Shown here: positions 25,727 through 34,160 of the stretch, in pieces
Numbering within the stretch: the first letter of the stretch is position 1
Layout: each line of letters opens with the position of its first letter
Assembly: GCA_903954045.1 (NCBI GenBank)
Contig: CAJBMJ010000341.1
Location: 1-34,160 of the forward strand
DNA: 34,160 nucleotides
From: an uncultured beta proteobacterium
GTDB lineage: Bacteria; Pseudomonadota; Gammaproteobacteria; Burkholderiales; Burkholderiaceae_C
Reading direction: 5' to 3'
Program-made: the position numbers and the translations under genes
Notes under the pieces: model-generated
What the model was told of the DNA's origin: nothing
The model's database searches: none
The model's input: only the letters and a program-made list of their open reading frames with translations

Positions 25727-26304
25727 TACCGCGCGTACTCTTGCAAAAGGTCTGCATAGCGGCCACTGGCCACTGCCAGAATGTCGCAAAACTCGCGCAC
25801 GGCTCCATGCCCACCCTGGGCTTTGGTGACATGCTGTGCCACGGCCAGCACTTCTACGTGCGCGTTGGCGGGAGCACATGCGAAGGCGCAGCGCCGCATA
25901 ACCGGCAGATCGGGCCAGTCGTCACCCATGGCTGCGGCCACCGACCAGTCCAGCCCCAGTTCGGCGAGTGTCTTCTGTGCCGCAGGGCGCTTGTCCTCGG
26001 TGCCAAAGTGCGCATGGGTGATGCCCAGCGCTGAAAGACGGGTACGCAATGGCTTGCTGTCACGCCCGGTGATGACCACCGGCGTGATTCCGATCTTCTG
26101 CAGCATCTTCAGGCCATGACCGTCCAGCGTGTTAAAGCGTTTGAGTGTTTCGCCTGTCTCTGAGAACAGCAGTCCACCGTCGGTCAGCACGCCGTCAACG
26201 TCCAGAAAAGCCACCTTGATACCTTGGGCCTGGAGCAGCAATTGGGGAGCCAAATTCAAAGCTGGCTCGAGCGCAGGCAAGTCGACGGCGGGTGCAGCTT
26301 TCAT
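25726..26304 (-). CDS. kdsC: 3-deoxy-D-manno-octulosonate 8-phosphate phosphatase KdsC
   Basis: The 192-residue HAD phosphatase of the KdsC type has FLDVDGVLTDGG (nucleophile Asp35, Asp37), VITGRDSK, the lysine-containing EDKRPAAQ, and GDDWPDLPVM. It removes phosphate from Kdo-8-P to give Kdo for LPS inner core. The ~20-residue N-terminal extension before the core is slightly longer than in E. coli. It is packed between kdsD (1 base apart) and lptC (overlapping). Confidence 0.95.
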   Translation of the reverse strand: MKAAPAVDLPALEPALNLAPQLLLQAQGIKVAFLDVDGVLTDGGLLFSETGETLKRFNTLDGHGLKMLQKIGITPVVITGRDSKPLRTRLSALGITHAHFGTEDKRPAAQKTLAELGLDWSVAAAMGDDWPDLPVMRRCAFACAPANAHVEVLAVAQHVTKAQGGHGAVREFCDILAVASGRYADLLQEYAR

Positions 26305-26305
26305 A

Positions 26306-27307
26306 TCAGATCACCTTCGCACGCATCAGGTCGTTGCTGTTGAGCGCACCGCAAAGTCGGCCCTGGCTATCCACCACCAGCACGCTGGTGATTCGCTTGC
26401 GCTCCATAAGGTCTGCCGCGTCCACAGCCAGCGCCTGGGCGAGCACCGTGGCAGGCGCGGCGTGCATCACTTGCTGGGCCGTGGTGCTGCGTAAATCCGT
26501 GCCCTGTTCCACCAGGCGGCGCAAGTCCCCGTCGGTAAAGATTCCAAGCACCCGGTCTTCTGCGTCCACGATGGCGGTGGCTCCCAGTCCCTTGGCGCTC
26601 ATTTCACGCATCAGCACACTAAAGCTGGCTGTGGGTGGCACCCGGGGAATGGCCTCACCCGTTCGCATCACGTCGCTGACATGGGTAAGCAACTTGCGCC
26701 CCAGAGAGCCGCCGGGGTGCGACCGGGCAAAATCTTCTGCCTTGAAGCCACGGGCATCCAGCAGGGCAACCGCCAGAGCATCGCCCAAAGCGAGTTGGGC
26801 TGTGGTGCTGGCCGTGGGGGCTAAATTGAGCGGGCAAGCCTCTTTGGCAACTGCACTGTCCAGCCAGACATCGGCGTGGCTGGCCATGGTGGAGCTGCCA
26901 TTGCCAGTCATCGCAACCAAGGGCGCCCCAAGCCGTTTAAGCACTGGGAGAATGGCCGCCATTTCTTGTGATTCGCCGCTATTGGAAATCATCAGCACCA
27001 GATCGGACGCGGTGACCATGCCCAGGTCGCCGTGGCTGGCTTCGCCTGGGTGCACAAACATGGCGGGCGTGCCGGTGGAAGCCAAAGTGGCTGCGATCTT
27101 GCGACCCACATGACCACTTTTGCCCATGCCCATCACCACCACCCGGCCCGTGATACCCAGAACCATGGACACGGTTTGCGCAAATGAAGCGCCAATACGG
27201 GTTTTCAAACCTTGCACGGCGGCGGCTTCAATGTCCAGTGTTTCGTGGGCCAGAGCAATCGCACGCTGTGCCTGAGAGGACGATAGGGGCACGGCGTGTT
27301 CGGTCAT
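26306..27307 (-). CDS. kdsD: Arabinose-5-phosphate isomerase KdsD
   Basis: The 333-residue protein has an N-terminal SIS domain (~40-190: GMGKSGHVGRKIAATLASTG, HPGEASHGDLGM, ISNSGES) and two CBS domains (~215-270 and ~280-333, the last with TSVLVVDSQGRLCGAL). It converts ribulose-5-P to arabinose-5-P, the first step of Kdo synthesis. It is the first gene of kdsD-kdsC-lptC-SDR. A TATAAAAT sequence ends about 10 bases before the start codon, close for a promoter, and no good -35 is seen. It diverges from the antiporter gene across 68 bases. Confidence 0.95.
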   Translation of the reverse strand: MTEHAVPLSSSQAQRAIALAHETLDIEAAAVQGLKTRIGASFAQTVSMVLGITGRVVVMGMGKSGHVGRKIAATLASTGTPAMFVHPGEASHGDLGMVTASDLVLMISNSGESQEMAAILPVLKRLGAPLVAMTGNGSSTMASHADVWLDSAVAKEACPLNLAPTASTTAQLALGDALAVALLDARGFKAEDFARSHPGGSLGRKLLTHVSDVMRTGEAIPRVPPTASFSVLMREMSAKGLGATAIVDAEDRVLGIFTDGDLRRLVEQGTDLRSTTAQQVMHAAPATVLAQALAVDAADLMERKRITSVLVVDSQGRLCGALNSNDLMRAKVI

Positions 27308-27375
27308 GGGCTCATTTTATAGACGGCGGCTTCGCAAATGTCTGCCCGGACTTGTGGGCTTGCTAGTATGGAGGC

Positions 27376-29361
27376 ATGAACGCCCTGGAAATCACTCTGC
27401 TGTACCTGCTCGCCGCAGTATTGGGCGTGGTGGTGTGCCGTTCATTCAAGCTTCCGCCCATGCTGGGGTACCTGGCTGTCGGTGTGGTGATTGGCCCTAA
27501 TGCACTGGCGCTTTCCAATAACGCGGACGGTGTGCGCTACCTGGGCGAATTTGGCGTGGTGTTTTTGATGTTCGTGATCGGACTGGAGTTCAACCTGCCC
27601 AAGCTGCGGGCGATGCGAAGGCACGTGTTCGGCTTGGGCCTACTGCAGGTGGCCGTCACCATGCTGGGAGCCACCGCGACAACTTTGGCTCTGGCGTATT
27701 TCTCGCCCGGTTTGTGGGGCATGGGCTGGCAAACCGCCTTGGCGCTTTCCAGTGCTCTGGCCATGAGCAGCACAGCGATCATTGTCAAGCTCATGGTGGA
27801 ACGACTGGAGATGGAGTCGGAGCACGGCAAGCGGGTGATGGGCGTACTGCTGTTTCAGGACTTGGCAGTGGTGCCTCTATTGGTGCTGATACCTGCGCTG
27901 AGTGCCTCCGGCGATAACCTGATGGAGTCTCTGGGCCTGGCGGCGCTCAAAGCCACGGTGCTGGTCACCGTGCTGCTCGTGGGTGGGCAGCATGTCATGC
28001 GTCGCTGGCTCACGCTGGTGGCGCGGCGCAAGAGCGAAGAGCTGTTCGTGCTGAACCTGCTGCTCACCACGCTGGGTCTGGCTTGGCTTACCGAAATGGC
28101 GGGTTTGAGCCTGGCATTGGGTGCCTTCATTGCAGGCATGCTGATTTCGGAAACAGAATTCAAACACCAGGTGGAAACCGACATTCGTCCTTTCCACGAT
28201 GTGCTTCTGGGGCTGTTTTTTATCAGCATTGGCATGCTGCTGGACTGGCGATTGGTGCTGGAGCGCTGGCCTCTGGTGCTGTTGCTCCTGATCGTGCCCA
28301 CCTTTCTCAAGGCTGCGCTGGTCACCGTGTTGGCACGTGCACTGGGGGCCACCTCGGGCGTGGCTTTGCGCACAGGTTTGTACCTGGCGCAAGCAGGAGA
28401 GTTCGGCTTCGTGCTGCTCACCCTGGCCCAGAAAAACTCCCTGGTTCCACCGGCCTTGCTCAACCCGATATTGGCCAGCATGGTGCTGTCCATGCTGATC
28501 ACACCGTTTATCGTGATGTACAGCAACCGCATCGTGATGAAGCTGGTAGCCAATGAGTGGCTGCAACAGTCATTGCAGATGACCACCATCGCACGTAAGT
28601 CGATCAATACCAACCGGCACGTCATCATCTGCGGCTACGGACGCTGCGGCCAGAATCTGGCCCGCATGCTGGAGCGCGAAGGTATTCCGTACATGGCGCT
28701 GGACCTCGACCCGGACCGGGTGCGACAGGCAGCTGCTGCGGGCGACTCAGTGGTGTTCGGTGACGCTGCACGCCTGCAGGCCCTGATGGCCGCAGGCCTG
28801 GCCCGCGCCAGCGCTGTGGTGGTGACCTATCTGGACGAAGCTGGTGCACTGCGGGTGCTGGCCAACACCAAGTCGCACGCACCGCAGGTGCCGGTGATTG
28901 TGCGCACCCAGGACGACCACAACCTGGAAAAACTGCAGGCCGCAGGGGCCACTGAAGTGGTGCCGGAAGCACTGGAAGGTTCGCTCATGCTGGCCAGCCA
29001 CGCATTGGCCCTGGTGGGGGTGCCCATGCGCCGAGTGATCCGCATTGTGCAAGACCAGCGTGATGCCCGCTACAACCTGCTGCGCGGCTACTTTCATGGA
29101 GCAGACGACGACTCGGTGGACGAACTGCAGCACGAACGTCTGTCCAATGTAGCCCTGCCATTGCACGCCAAGGCCGCAGGCCGGACATTGGGAAGTTTTG
29201 CCCTGCTTCCTCTGGGGGTGCGAGTGGTGAACCTGCGTCGCCACTCCGGCAAGTCTGTCGATGCTTTAGAGGACACTTTGCTGGAAGGCGGCGACACACT
29301 GGTGTTGTCAGGCACTGCGGAAAGTCTGGCAATTGCTGAACAAAAACTGCTCAAAGGATAG
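27376..29361 (+). CDS. CPA2 monovalent cation:proton antiporter with RCK domains (KefB/YbaL-like)
   Basis: The 661-residue protein has a membrane domain of ~12-13 helices (1-~385) with the CPA2 ion-site pair Gln161-Asp162 (LLFQDLAVVP) and LAQAGEFGFV. It is followed by an RCK_N/TrkA-N Rossmann domain from ~414 (VIICGYGRCGQN) and an RCK_C domain (~575-660, RTLGSFALLPLGVRVVNL). It exchanges K+ or Na+ for H+ at the inner membrane, gated by nucleotide or other ligands on RCK. The glutathione-binding residues that define KefB/KefC cannot be confirmed by eye, so YbaL-like is equally possible. GGAGG just before the ATG is the ribosome binding site. apt follows 70 bases later. Confidence 0.94.
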   Translation: MNALEITLLYLLAAVLGVVVCRSFKLPPMLGYLAVGVVIGPNALALSNNADGVRYLGEFGVVFLMFVIGLEFNLPKLRAMRRHVFGLGLLQVAVTMLGATATTLALAYFSPGLWGMGWQTALALSSALAMSSTAIIVKLMVERLEMESEHGKRVMGVLLFQDLAVVPLLVLIPALSASGDNLMESLGLAALKATVLVTVLLVGGQHVMRRWLTLVARRKSEELFVLNLLLTTLGLAWLTEMAGLSLALGAFIAGMLISETEFKHQVETDIRPFHDVLLGLFFISIGMLLDWRLVLERWPLVLLLLIVPTFLKAALVTVLARALGATSGVALRTGLYLAQAGEFGFVLLTLAQKNSLVPPALLNPILASMVLSMLITPFIVMYSNRIVMKLVANEWLQQSLQMTTIARKSINTNRHVIICGYGRCGQNLARMLEREGIPYMALDLDPDRVRQAAAAGDSVVFGDAARLQALMAAGLARASAVVVTYLDEAGALRVLANTKSHAPQVPVIVRTQDDHNLEKLQAAGATEVVPEALEGSLMLASHALALVGVPMRRVIRIVQDQRDARYNLLRGYFHGADDDSVDELQHERLSNVALPLHAKAAGRTLGSFALLPLGVRVVNLRRHSGKSVDALEDTLLEGGDTLVLSGTAESLAIAEQKLLKG

Positions 29362-29431
29362 GCCAACGCTCCTGTGAGGCAGGCACAATCGTGTCTGGCA
29401 ACCGGCCCTTACCTACCCCAAAGACAATCCC

Positions 29432-29986
29432 ATGCAACACCAGAGCGTTAACCAGTATTTACGAGACCACATTCGCACCGTCCCGAATTGGCCTGCGCCT
29501 GGCGTCCAGTTTCGGGATATCACTCCCTTGTTGCAGGATGCCAAAGTATTTCGGGTGTTGATCGATGCCTTCGTACACCGCTACATGGATGCCGACATGC
29601 GCCCGGATGTCGTGGCGGGGCTGGACGCACGGGGCTTCATTTTGGGCTCCGTCATTGCGTATGAGCTCAATGTCGGTTTTGTTCCCATCCGCAAAAAAGG
29701 CAAGCTCCCGTTCACCACAGTGGAAGAGACGTACGAACTGGAGTACGGCAGCGCCACGGTCGAGTTGCACACCGATGCGGTCAAACCCGGCAACCGGGTG
29801 CTGCTGATCGATGACCTGATTGCCACCGGCGGCACCATGATGGCGGGCAAAAAACTGCTTGAAAAACTGGGTGCGGTGGTAATGGAAGGCGCAGCGATTG
29901 TCGACCTGCCTGAACTCGGCGGTTCACAGAAACTGCGCGATTCTGGCCTGCCCCTGTTTACCCTGCTGGACTTTGCCGGTCACTGA
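29432..29986 (+). CDS. apt: Adenine phosphoribosyltransferase
   Basis: The 184-residue type I phosphoribosyltransferase has N-terminal [20 protein letters not shown], the flexible-loop [16 protein letters not shown] and the PRPP loop [12 protein letters not shown] (~124-135). It makes AMP from adenine and PRPP in purine salvage. The length is normal for Apt. It converges on the hypothetical gene with 6 bases between the stops, and no terminator is visible between them. Confidence 0.96.
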   Translation: MQHQSVNQYLRDHIRTVPNWPAPGVQFRDITPLLQDAKVFRVLIDAFVHRYMDADMRPDVVAGLDARGFILGSVIAYELNVGFVPIRKKGKLPFTTVEETYELEYGSATVELHTDAVKPGNRVLLIDDLIATGGTMMAGKKLLEKLGAVVMEGAAIVDLPELGGSQKLRDSGLPLFTLLDFAGH

Positions 29987-29992
29987 GCCGAG

Positions 29993-30529
29993 TTATCGCA
30001 GCTCACCAAATTGGGTACCGCTCAGGGGTGAGGGCCGCTCCACAATTTGGGTTTCCTGAAAGTCCTGCGAAGGCGCTGGCTTCGAAGCGCTGGCGGCTGG
30101 TGCAGAGACTTGTGGCATGGCCGCTGAAAGCGACGACGAAGCAACGGTCACCTGCTCATTGATGCGCCAGTACACCGACGCCACCAAAATGTCGTGGCGG
30201 TTTTTTGCGTTGCGGGCGATCAGACTTTCCATTTCTGGCAAGCGCGCACTGTTAGCCACCAGTTCGCGGGGAACGTCCATCATCACCACATACTGGTTGC
30301 CACTGGAGTCCAGTGAAAGCACCTTGAACTTGTAACTTGCAGACAGCACGCCAGCCTGGGTCATGCTCTCGCGCACGATGGCATACAGAAGTTCTCGACG
30401 CGCGTGCCGTTCACCGCGCGAGGTGCCATGACCATGCCCCTGGCTGGGCCACGAACTCGGACTTGTTCCCTCAGCTTCTTGCGGACCAGAAACGGGGTTC
30501 TTGCGCGAAAACCAGTTGAAAAGCGACAT
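29993..30529 (-). CDS. Hypothetical protein, no recognised domain
   Basis: The 178-residue protein has a short N-terminus (MSLFNWFSRKNP), a polar low-complexity stretch (~14-42), a likely folded core at ~43-125 (RRELLYAIVRESM, YKFKVLSLDSSGNQYVVMMDV) and a Ser/Ala/Pro-rich tail. No signal peptide or membrane helix is seen. I do not recognise the family; similar short proteins of this shape occur in Burkholderiales. It lies downstream of mnmE on the same strand (42-base gap) and could be the last gene of the rnpA-yidD-yidC-mnmE transcript. Confidence 0.75.
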   Translation of the reverse strand: MSLFNWFSRKNPVSGPQEAEGTSPSSWPSQGHGHGTSRGERHARRELLYAIVRESMTQAGVLSASYKFKVLSLDSSGNQYVVMMDVPRELVANSARLPEMESLIARNAKNRHDILVASVYWRINEQVTVASSSLSAAMPQVSAPAASASKPAPSQDFQETQIVERPSPLSGTQFGELR

Positions 30530-30571
30530 GATGTGACGAAAAGGTCCGATGGATTAAAGAGGTACGCAAGA

Positions 30572-31978
30572 CTACTTGCCAATGCAAAACCTGGAAAAGA
30601 TGACACCCAACAAATCGTCAGACGTGAACTCCCCGGTAATTTCACCCAATGCATTTTGACCCAGACGCAACTCTTCTGCCAATAAATCAAGTGACTGGGC
30701 CCGCGCTGCCAGGTGCGCTGCGGCTTCCAGGAGGTGTGCATCCACCCGACGCAAGGCATCCAGGTGCCGGGCGCGTGCAATGAAAACCCCGCTGGCGGCG
30801 CTGGCTTGCCAACCTGCGGCCTGCAGCAGTGCCTGACGCAGCGCATCCAGACCCAGGCCGGTCTTGGCGGACAAAACCAGACCCGACATGGGATTGGCTG
30901 GCGCAGCATCCGCCTTATTCCAAAGGTCGATAACGGGCACCGATTCAGGTGCCTTTTGGCCGATAGCGAGCGCTATTGCTGCATCAAGCGCTACATATTC
31001 AGGAGCATCTGCTCTGGTCAAATCATGCAGAAAAAGTACGGCGTCTGCTCCCTCAATGGCCTCCCAGGCCCTGGCTATACCAATTTGCTCCACCGCATCG
31101 TCACTGTCGCGCAAACCAGCGGTGTCGATGATGTGCACTGGCACGCCCTCAATCTGTATGGTTTGCTGCACCTTGTCGCGCGTGGTTCCGGGAACCGGCG
31201 TCACGATGGCCAGTTCGGCTCCGGCCAGCGCATTGAGCAAAGACGACTTGCCTGCGTTGGGCTGCCCGGCAATGACCACCTTGATACCCTCGCGCAGCAA
31301 GGCACCCTGTCTGGCGGTTTGCAGCACTGTGGCCAGTGCGTCTTGCAGCCGCTGCAGTTGCCCCAGCGCATCGGCCTTTTGCAGAAAATCGATTTCTTCT
31401 TCAGGGAAATCCAGTGTGGCCTCCACCAACATGCGCAAATGGATCAGGGCGTCACGCAAACTGTGAATCTGTTTGGAGAATGCGCCCGACAAAGACTGGC
31501 TGGCCCCACGCGCGGCTGCTTCGGTGCTAGCGTCAATCAAGTCGGCTATTGCTTCGGCCTGGGCCAGATCGATCTTGTCATTGAGAAAGGCCCGCTCGCT
31601 GAACTCCCCGGCCTGGGCAATTCGCAATCCGGGCAACAGAGGGCGATGGGAAACTGCATCGGATTCGCAAGACAGTTCCAGGCACCTTGCAAGCAGTAAT
31701 TGCAGCACCACCGGCCCGCCATGGGCCTGCAGTTCCAGCACGTCCTCGCCCGTAAAGGAATGCGGTGCTGGGAAATACAGCGCCAGCCCCTGATCTATCG
31801 CGACACCCTCAGAATCGGAAAAAGGAAGATAGCTTGCTTCACGCGGGCGCAAGTCGCGCCCCAACAGGTGCTTGGTGAAAGCTTGTAGGTCTTTCCCACT
31901 GATCCTCACAATCCCCACCGACCCCCGCCCCGGAGCCGTAGCAATAGCGATGATGGGATCGTGATGCCGCGCGAGCAT
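30572..31978 (-). CDS. mnmE: tRNA modification GTPase MnmE
   Basis: The protein has 468 residues from ATG 31978; the frame is open further upstream through the REP-like repeat, but [19 protein letters not shown] is the family start. The N-terminal folate-binding domain is followed by a helical domain with an inserted G domain: G1 GQPNAGKSS (238-246), DTAG (285-288), NKAD (354-357). The invariant C-terminal CIGK (Cys465) is present. With MnmG it installs the cnm5/cmnm5 group on U34 of certain tRNAs. It sits in the conserved order rnpA-yidD-yidC-mnmE. Confidence 0.97.
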   Translation of the reverse strand: MLARHHDPIIAIATAPGRGSVGIVRISGKDLQAFTKHLLGRDLRPREASYLPFSDSEGVAIDQGLALYFPAPHSFTGEDVLELQAHGGPVVLQLLLARCLELSCESDAVSHRPLLPGLRIAQAGEFSERAFLNDKIDLAQAEAIADLIDASTEAAARGASQSLSGAFSKQIHSLRDALIHLRMLVEATLDFPEEEIDFLQKADALGQLQRLQDALATVLQTARQGALLREGIKVVIAGQPNAGKSSLLNALAGAELAIVTPVPGTTRDKVQQTIQIEGVPVHIIDTAGLRDSDDAVEQIGIARAWEAIEGADAVLFLHDLTRADAPEYVALDAAIALAIGQKAPESVPVIDLWNKADAAPANPMSGLVLSAKTGLGLDALRQALLQAAGWQASAASGVFIARARHLDALRRVDAHLLEAAAHLAARAQSLDLLAEELRLGQNALGEITGEFTSDDLLGVIFSRFCIGK

Positions 31979-32052
31979 AAGAATGGGGATGGATGAGGGG
32001 GAGTCTAGGCCAGGGACGCCGTGGATCTGGCTTTGCCAGTCCACAGGCGTCG

Positions 32053-32093
32053 CCCCCCTTCCAAAGGGGGGAGGCGCGCAGCGCCTCGGGGGG
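32053..32093 (-). repeat. REP-like palindromic element after yidC
   Basis: On the plus strand, CCCCCCTT-CCA-AAGGGGGG (32053-32071, 8-bp stem) runs straight into GAGGCGC-GCA-GCGCCTC (32071-32087, perfect 7-bp stem) and GGGGGG (32088-32093), which touches the yidC stop codon. The outer C6 and G6 can also pair to enclose both hairpins. I recall near-identical elements scattered through Comamonadaceae genomes between genes. There is no U-tract. It may end or stabilise the yidC transcript. Confidence 0.75.
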
Positions 32094-33815
32094 TTACTTA
32101 AACTTCGGCAAATTGAACTGCGGTGGCACGCCCATGCGGGTGTTGATGATCCACTGCTGCGCAATCGACAGTACGTTGTTGGTAATCCAGTACAAGACCA
32201 GACCCGAAGGGAAGAAGAAGAACATGACGCTGAAGGCCAGCGGCATAAACCACATCATCTTGGCCTGCATGGGGTCTGGCGGTGCCGGATTGAGCGCCGT
32301 TTGCAGCAGCGTGGTCAGGGTCATGAACAGCGGCAGGATGTAATACGGGTCAGGCGAAGACAGATCGTGGATCCAGAGCGCCCACGGCGCATTGCGCATC
32401 TCCACGCTGGAGAGCAGCACCCAGTACAGGGCAATAAACACCGGGATTTGAACCATGATAGGGAAGCAGCCACCCATGGGGTTGACCTTCTCCTTGCGGT
32501 AAATCTCCATCATCTCCTTTTGCATCTGCTGCGGGCTGTCTTTCAGACGCTCGCGCATTTCCATGATTTTGGGATTGACCGCCTTCATCTTGGCCATGCT
32601 GGCGTACGCCTTGGCGTTGAGCCAGTAGAACGCAATCTTGAGCAGCAACACCAGGGCCACGATGGACCAGCCCCAGTTTTGAAGCAGGGTGTGCAGCTGG
32701 TCGAGCAACCAGTACAGAGGTTTGGCCAAAATGGTCAGCCAGCCGTAGTCTTTCACCAGTTCCAGCCCAGGAGCCAGAGATTCCAGCATTTTTTCAACTT
32801 GCGGACCCGCAAACAACTTGGCATCCACCACCTTCGATGCGCCCGGGGCAATGGCCTCCAAAGGAGCGATCATGGTGACGCGGTAGCAGCAATCGGGCAA
32901 CGTGGCGCCAATATCAACAGCATCCAGACTCAGGCTGCGCGGAATTCCGTCAGGAAGCATCCAGGCACTTGCAAAGTAATGCTGCACCATGGAGATGTAG
33001 CCGTTGGTTGCCTGTTTTTCCACATCAAAGTTCTTCTTCTTGATGTCGGCGAACTCGGCTTTCTGGTATTTTTTGGCTTCGGTGTAAATCGCAGGACCCG
33101 TGAAGGTGGAATAGAACGACGACTCACCCGCGGGCTTGTTGCCGTCTCGCACCAGTTGCAAATACAGCTGCGGCGCGATCGGCGCATTGGACGTGTTGAT
33201 CAACTCATGCTTGACCGCCATGTCGTAGGCACCACGGCGCAAGGTGTAGGTCTTGATGAGCTTCAAGCCACCCACTTCGGGCGACGCAAATTGCAGAACC
33301 ATCGAATCCTGCCCGTCTGCCAGCGTGCGCGGCCCAGTAGCGGTCATCGGTGTCTTGTGATTGGGAAAGGCGCCACCGGCGGCACCGGCGGCGACACCGG
33401 TCTGGGCCAGATAGATACGGTCTTTGGAATCGTCGAGCAGCACAAAATTGCGGCTCTTGTCGGCCATATCGCTGTACTTCAGGAACTCGGCGCGCACCAG
33501 CGAGCCGCCTTCGGTGTCAAAGGTGAGCTTGAGCACATCGGTCGTTACCTCAAAACGCTCTTTGGGCGCTGCAGGTGCTGAGGGTGCAGAAGGCACTGTA
33601 GGAAGCTGAGCCACAGTGGCACCCGGTGCAGCGACAGCCGATGGTACGCTGGCGTCGGAAGCCCCTTTGGAAGCAGCAGTGGCAGCAGCCTGTTGCTGCG
33701 CTGGATTGGGAAAGAAAGTGGCTTTGTTGCCGTTGTACACCTGCCACTGGTCCCACAGCAACACCATGGAAAAGCCAAAAATCACCCACAAAATGGTGCG
33801 GCGAATATCGTTCAT
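32094..33815 (-). CDS. yidC: Membrane protein insertase YidC
   Basis: The 573-residue protein has TM1 at ~8-22 ([17 protein letters not shown]), an Ala/Pro-rich linker (~35-85), the periplasmic P1 beta-sandwich (~88-360) and the five-helix insertase core (~370-560). The core has [46 protein letters not shown] and [12 protein letters not shown]. The conserved hydrophilic-groove arginine of E. coli (Arg366) is a lysine here, in [10 protein letters not shown]. It inserts inner-membrane proteins alone or with SecYEG. Its start overlaps the yidD stop by 4 bases. Confidence 0.97.
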   Translation of the reverse strand: MNDIRRTILWVIFGFSMVLLWDQWQVYNGNKATFFPNPAQQQAAATAASKGASDASVPSAVAAPGATVAQLPTVPSAPSAPAAPKERFEVTTDVLKLTFDTEGGSLVRAEFLKYSDMADKSRNFVLLDDSKDRIYLAQTGVAAGAAGGAFPNHKTPMTATGPRTLADGQDSMVLQFASPEVGGLKLIKTYTLRRGAYDMAVKHELINTSNAPIAPQLYLQLVRDGNKPAGESSFYSTFTGPAIYTEAKKYQKAEFADIKKKNFDVEKQATNGYISMVQHYFASAWMLPDGIPRSLSLDAVDIGATLPDCCYRVTMIAPLEAIAPGASKVVDAKLFAGPQVEKMLESLAPGLELVKDYGWLTILAKPLYWLLDQLHTLLQNWGWSIVALVLLLKIAFYWLNAKAYASMAKMKAVNPKIMEMRERLKDSPQQMQKEMMEIYRKEKVNPMGGCFPIMVQIPVFIALYWVLLSSVEMRNAPWALWIHDLSSPDPYYILPLFMTLTTLLQTALNPAPPDPMQAKMMWFMPLAFSVMFFFFPSGLVLYWITNNVLSIAQQWIINTRMGVPPQFNLPKFK

Positions 33816-34084
33816 GAGGGTTTCTTTTCAGTGGAGGTTGAAATCAGTCGGCTAAACAGGCGCGGCGCAGTCTGCGGCACCGGGTCATCGCCTCCCGCAC
33901 ACCAGGGATGGCAGCGCACCAGGCGTGCCACGGTCAGGTAGCTGCCCACGGCAGCACCGTGGGCTTGCAATGCTTGCAGGGAATATTGGGAACAGGTGAG
34001 CTCAAACCGGCAGGAAGAACCCAGCCACGGGCTAAGGAACAGCCGGTAGGCCTTGACCACCGCCATCAGAAACCTTTGCATCAT
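33812..34084 (-). CDS. yidD: Membrane protein insertion efficiency factor YidD
   Basis: The 90-residue YidD-family protein has AYRLFLSPWLGSSCRFELTC, YSLQALQAHG and RLVRCHPWCAGGDDPVP, the usual Cys/His-rich pattern. It is membrane-associated through an amphipathic N-terminal helix and assists YidC-dependent insertion. Its start overlaps the rnpA stop (ATGA at 34081-34084); a second ATG follows at 34081. The C-terminal tail overlaps yidC by 4 bases. Confidence 0.95.
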   Translation of the reverse strand: MMQRFLMAVVKAYRLFLSPWLGSSCRFELTCSQYSLQALQAHGAAVGSYLTVARLVRCHPWCAGGDDPVPQTAPRLFSRLISTSTEKKPS

Positions 34085-34160
34085 GGGGTTCCCTTGCTGC
34101 CAGCCATAGCAAAAAGCTGCTGCAATTCTGAACGCACTGCTGCCTTGAGGGCGTCTGAAG
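34081..34160 (-). CDS. rnpA: Ribonuclease P protein component, C-terminal end (gene leaves at the right edge)
   Basis: The last ~25 codons of an open frame run in from the right edge and end in TGA at 34083-34081. The peptide reads SDALKAAVRSELQQLFA then MAGSKGTP; the ALKAAVRSEL part looks like the C-terminal helix of RnpA. The position directly upstream of yidD, overlapping its start, is the conserved place for rnpA. Too little is visible to show RNA-binding residues. Confidence 0.75.
   Translation of the reverse strand, partial: SDALKAAVRSELQQLFAMAGSKGTP

Noticed and set aside
27308-27375. A pair of divergent sigma-70 promoters between kdsD and the antiporter gene
   Set aside because: TATAAAAT on the minus strand and TAGTAT on the plus strand look like -10 boxes, but neither has a -35 at suitable spacing and both are too near the start codons to be convincing.
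30713-31699. A 328-codon plus-strand open frame opposite mnmE
   Set aside because: It mirrors the mnmE coding sequence; composition is unlike a real protein and it has no ribosome binding site.
31983-33581. A 532-codon open frame on the plus strand opposite yidC and the yidC-mnmE gap
   Set aside because: It is antisense to the clearly recognised yidC, is rich in His/Gln/Arg with no domain, and follows from the codon bias of the real gene.
1-34160. CRISPR array, tRNA genes, insertion sequence or prophage
   Set aside because: No regularly spaced direct repeats, cloverleaf sequences, transposase/integrase proteins or terminal repeats were seen anywhere in the window.

Overview
The window looks like chromosomal DNA of a betaproteobacterium, most likely family Comamonadaceae (Rhodoferax/Polaromonas-like). 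The protein sequences, moderately high GC, the rnpA-yidD-yidC-mnmE block, the metX-metW pair and the kdsD-kdsC-lptC order all fit this. The assignment is from recollection of protein families, not from a search. Genes are densely packed, no gap exceeds 300 bases, and no tRNA, rRNA, CRISPR, transposase or phage gene was seen.

Layout. (1) 2-3933, plus strand: the end of an iron-containing alcohol dehydrogenase, a 733-residue protein whose second half resembles cyanobacterial acyl-ACP reductase (AAR), and an MFS transporter overlapping it by 4 bases. (2) 3959-7951, minus: a very large PAS/GAF/GGDEF/EAL protein ending in a zinc-binding CZB domain. (3) 8052-10375, minus: a monoacylglycerol-lipase-like hydrolase and an M20 peptidase. 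(4) 10409-12207, minus: metW and metX, preceded by a SAM-II riboswitch and an intrinsic terminator that together form a plausible attenuator. (5) 12395-14976, minus: a GlpQ-like lipoprotein and an FG-GAP/VCBS-type lipoprotein. (6) 15162-16364, plus: an Amt ammonium transporter behind a good sigma-54 promoter. (7) 16400-20159, minus: a chemoreceptor and a membrane c-di-GMP phosphodiesterase with a dead GGDEF motif.

(8) 20169-23625: a complete bufferin (HvfABCD-type) cluster. It has a four-cysteine secreted precursor peptide, its DUF692/MNIO modifying enzyme, the DUF2063 partner and a DoxX membrane protein on the minus strand. An ECF sigma factor and a small zinc-finger anti-sigma factor diverge from it. 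The shared intergenic region carries mirrored TGTAAG boxes that could be ECF promoter elements. (9) 23811-24242, plus: a glycine-rich RRM RNA-binding protein with a clear terminator. (10) 24318-27307, minus: kdsD-kdsC-lptC (Kdo/LPS export) followed by a short-chain dehydrogenase where lptA/lptB would often be. (11) 27376-29986, plus: a CPA2 cation/proton antiporter with RCK domains, then apt. (12) 29993-34160, minus: a hypothetical protein, mnmE, yidC, yidD and the end of rnpA; a palindromic GC-rich REP-like element lies between yidC and mnmE.

The most interesting parts are the bufferin cluster with its divergent ECF sigma/anti-sigma pair, the SAM-II element wired to a terminator, the AAR-like reductase with a large unknown N-terminal half and a histone-H1-like lysine tail, and the GGDEF-EAL protein with a C-terminal CZB zinc domain.
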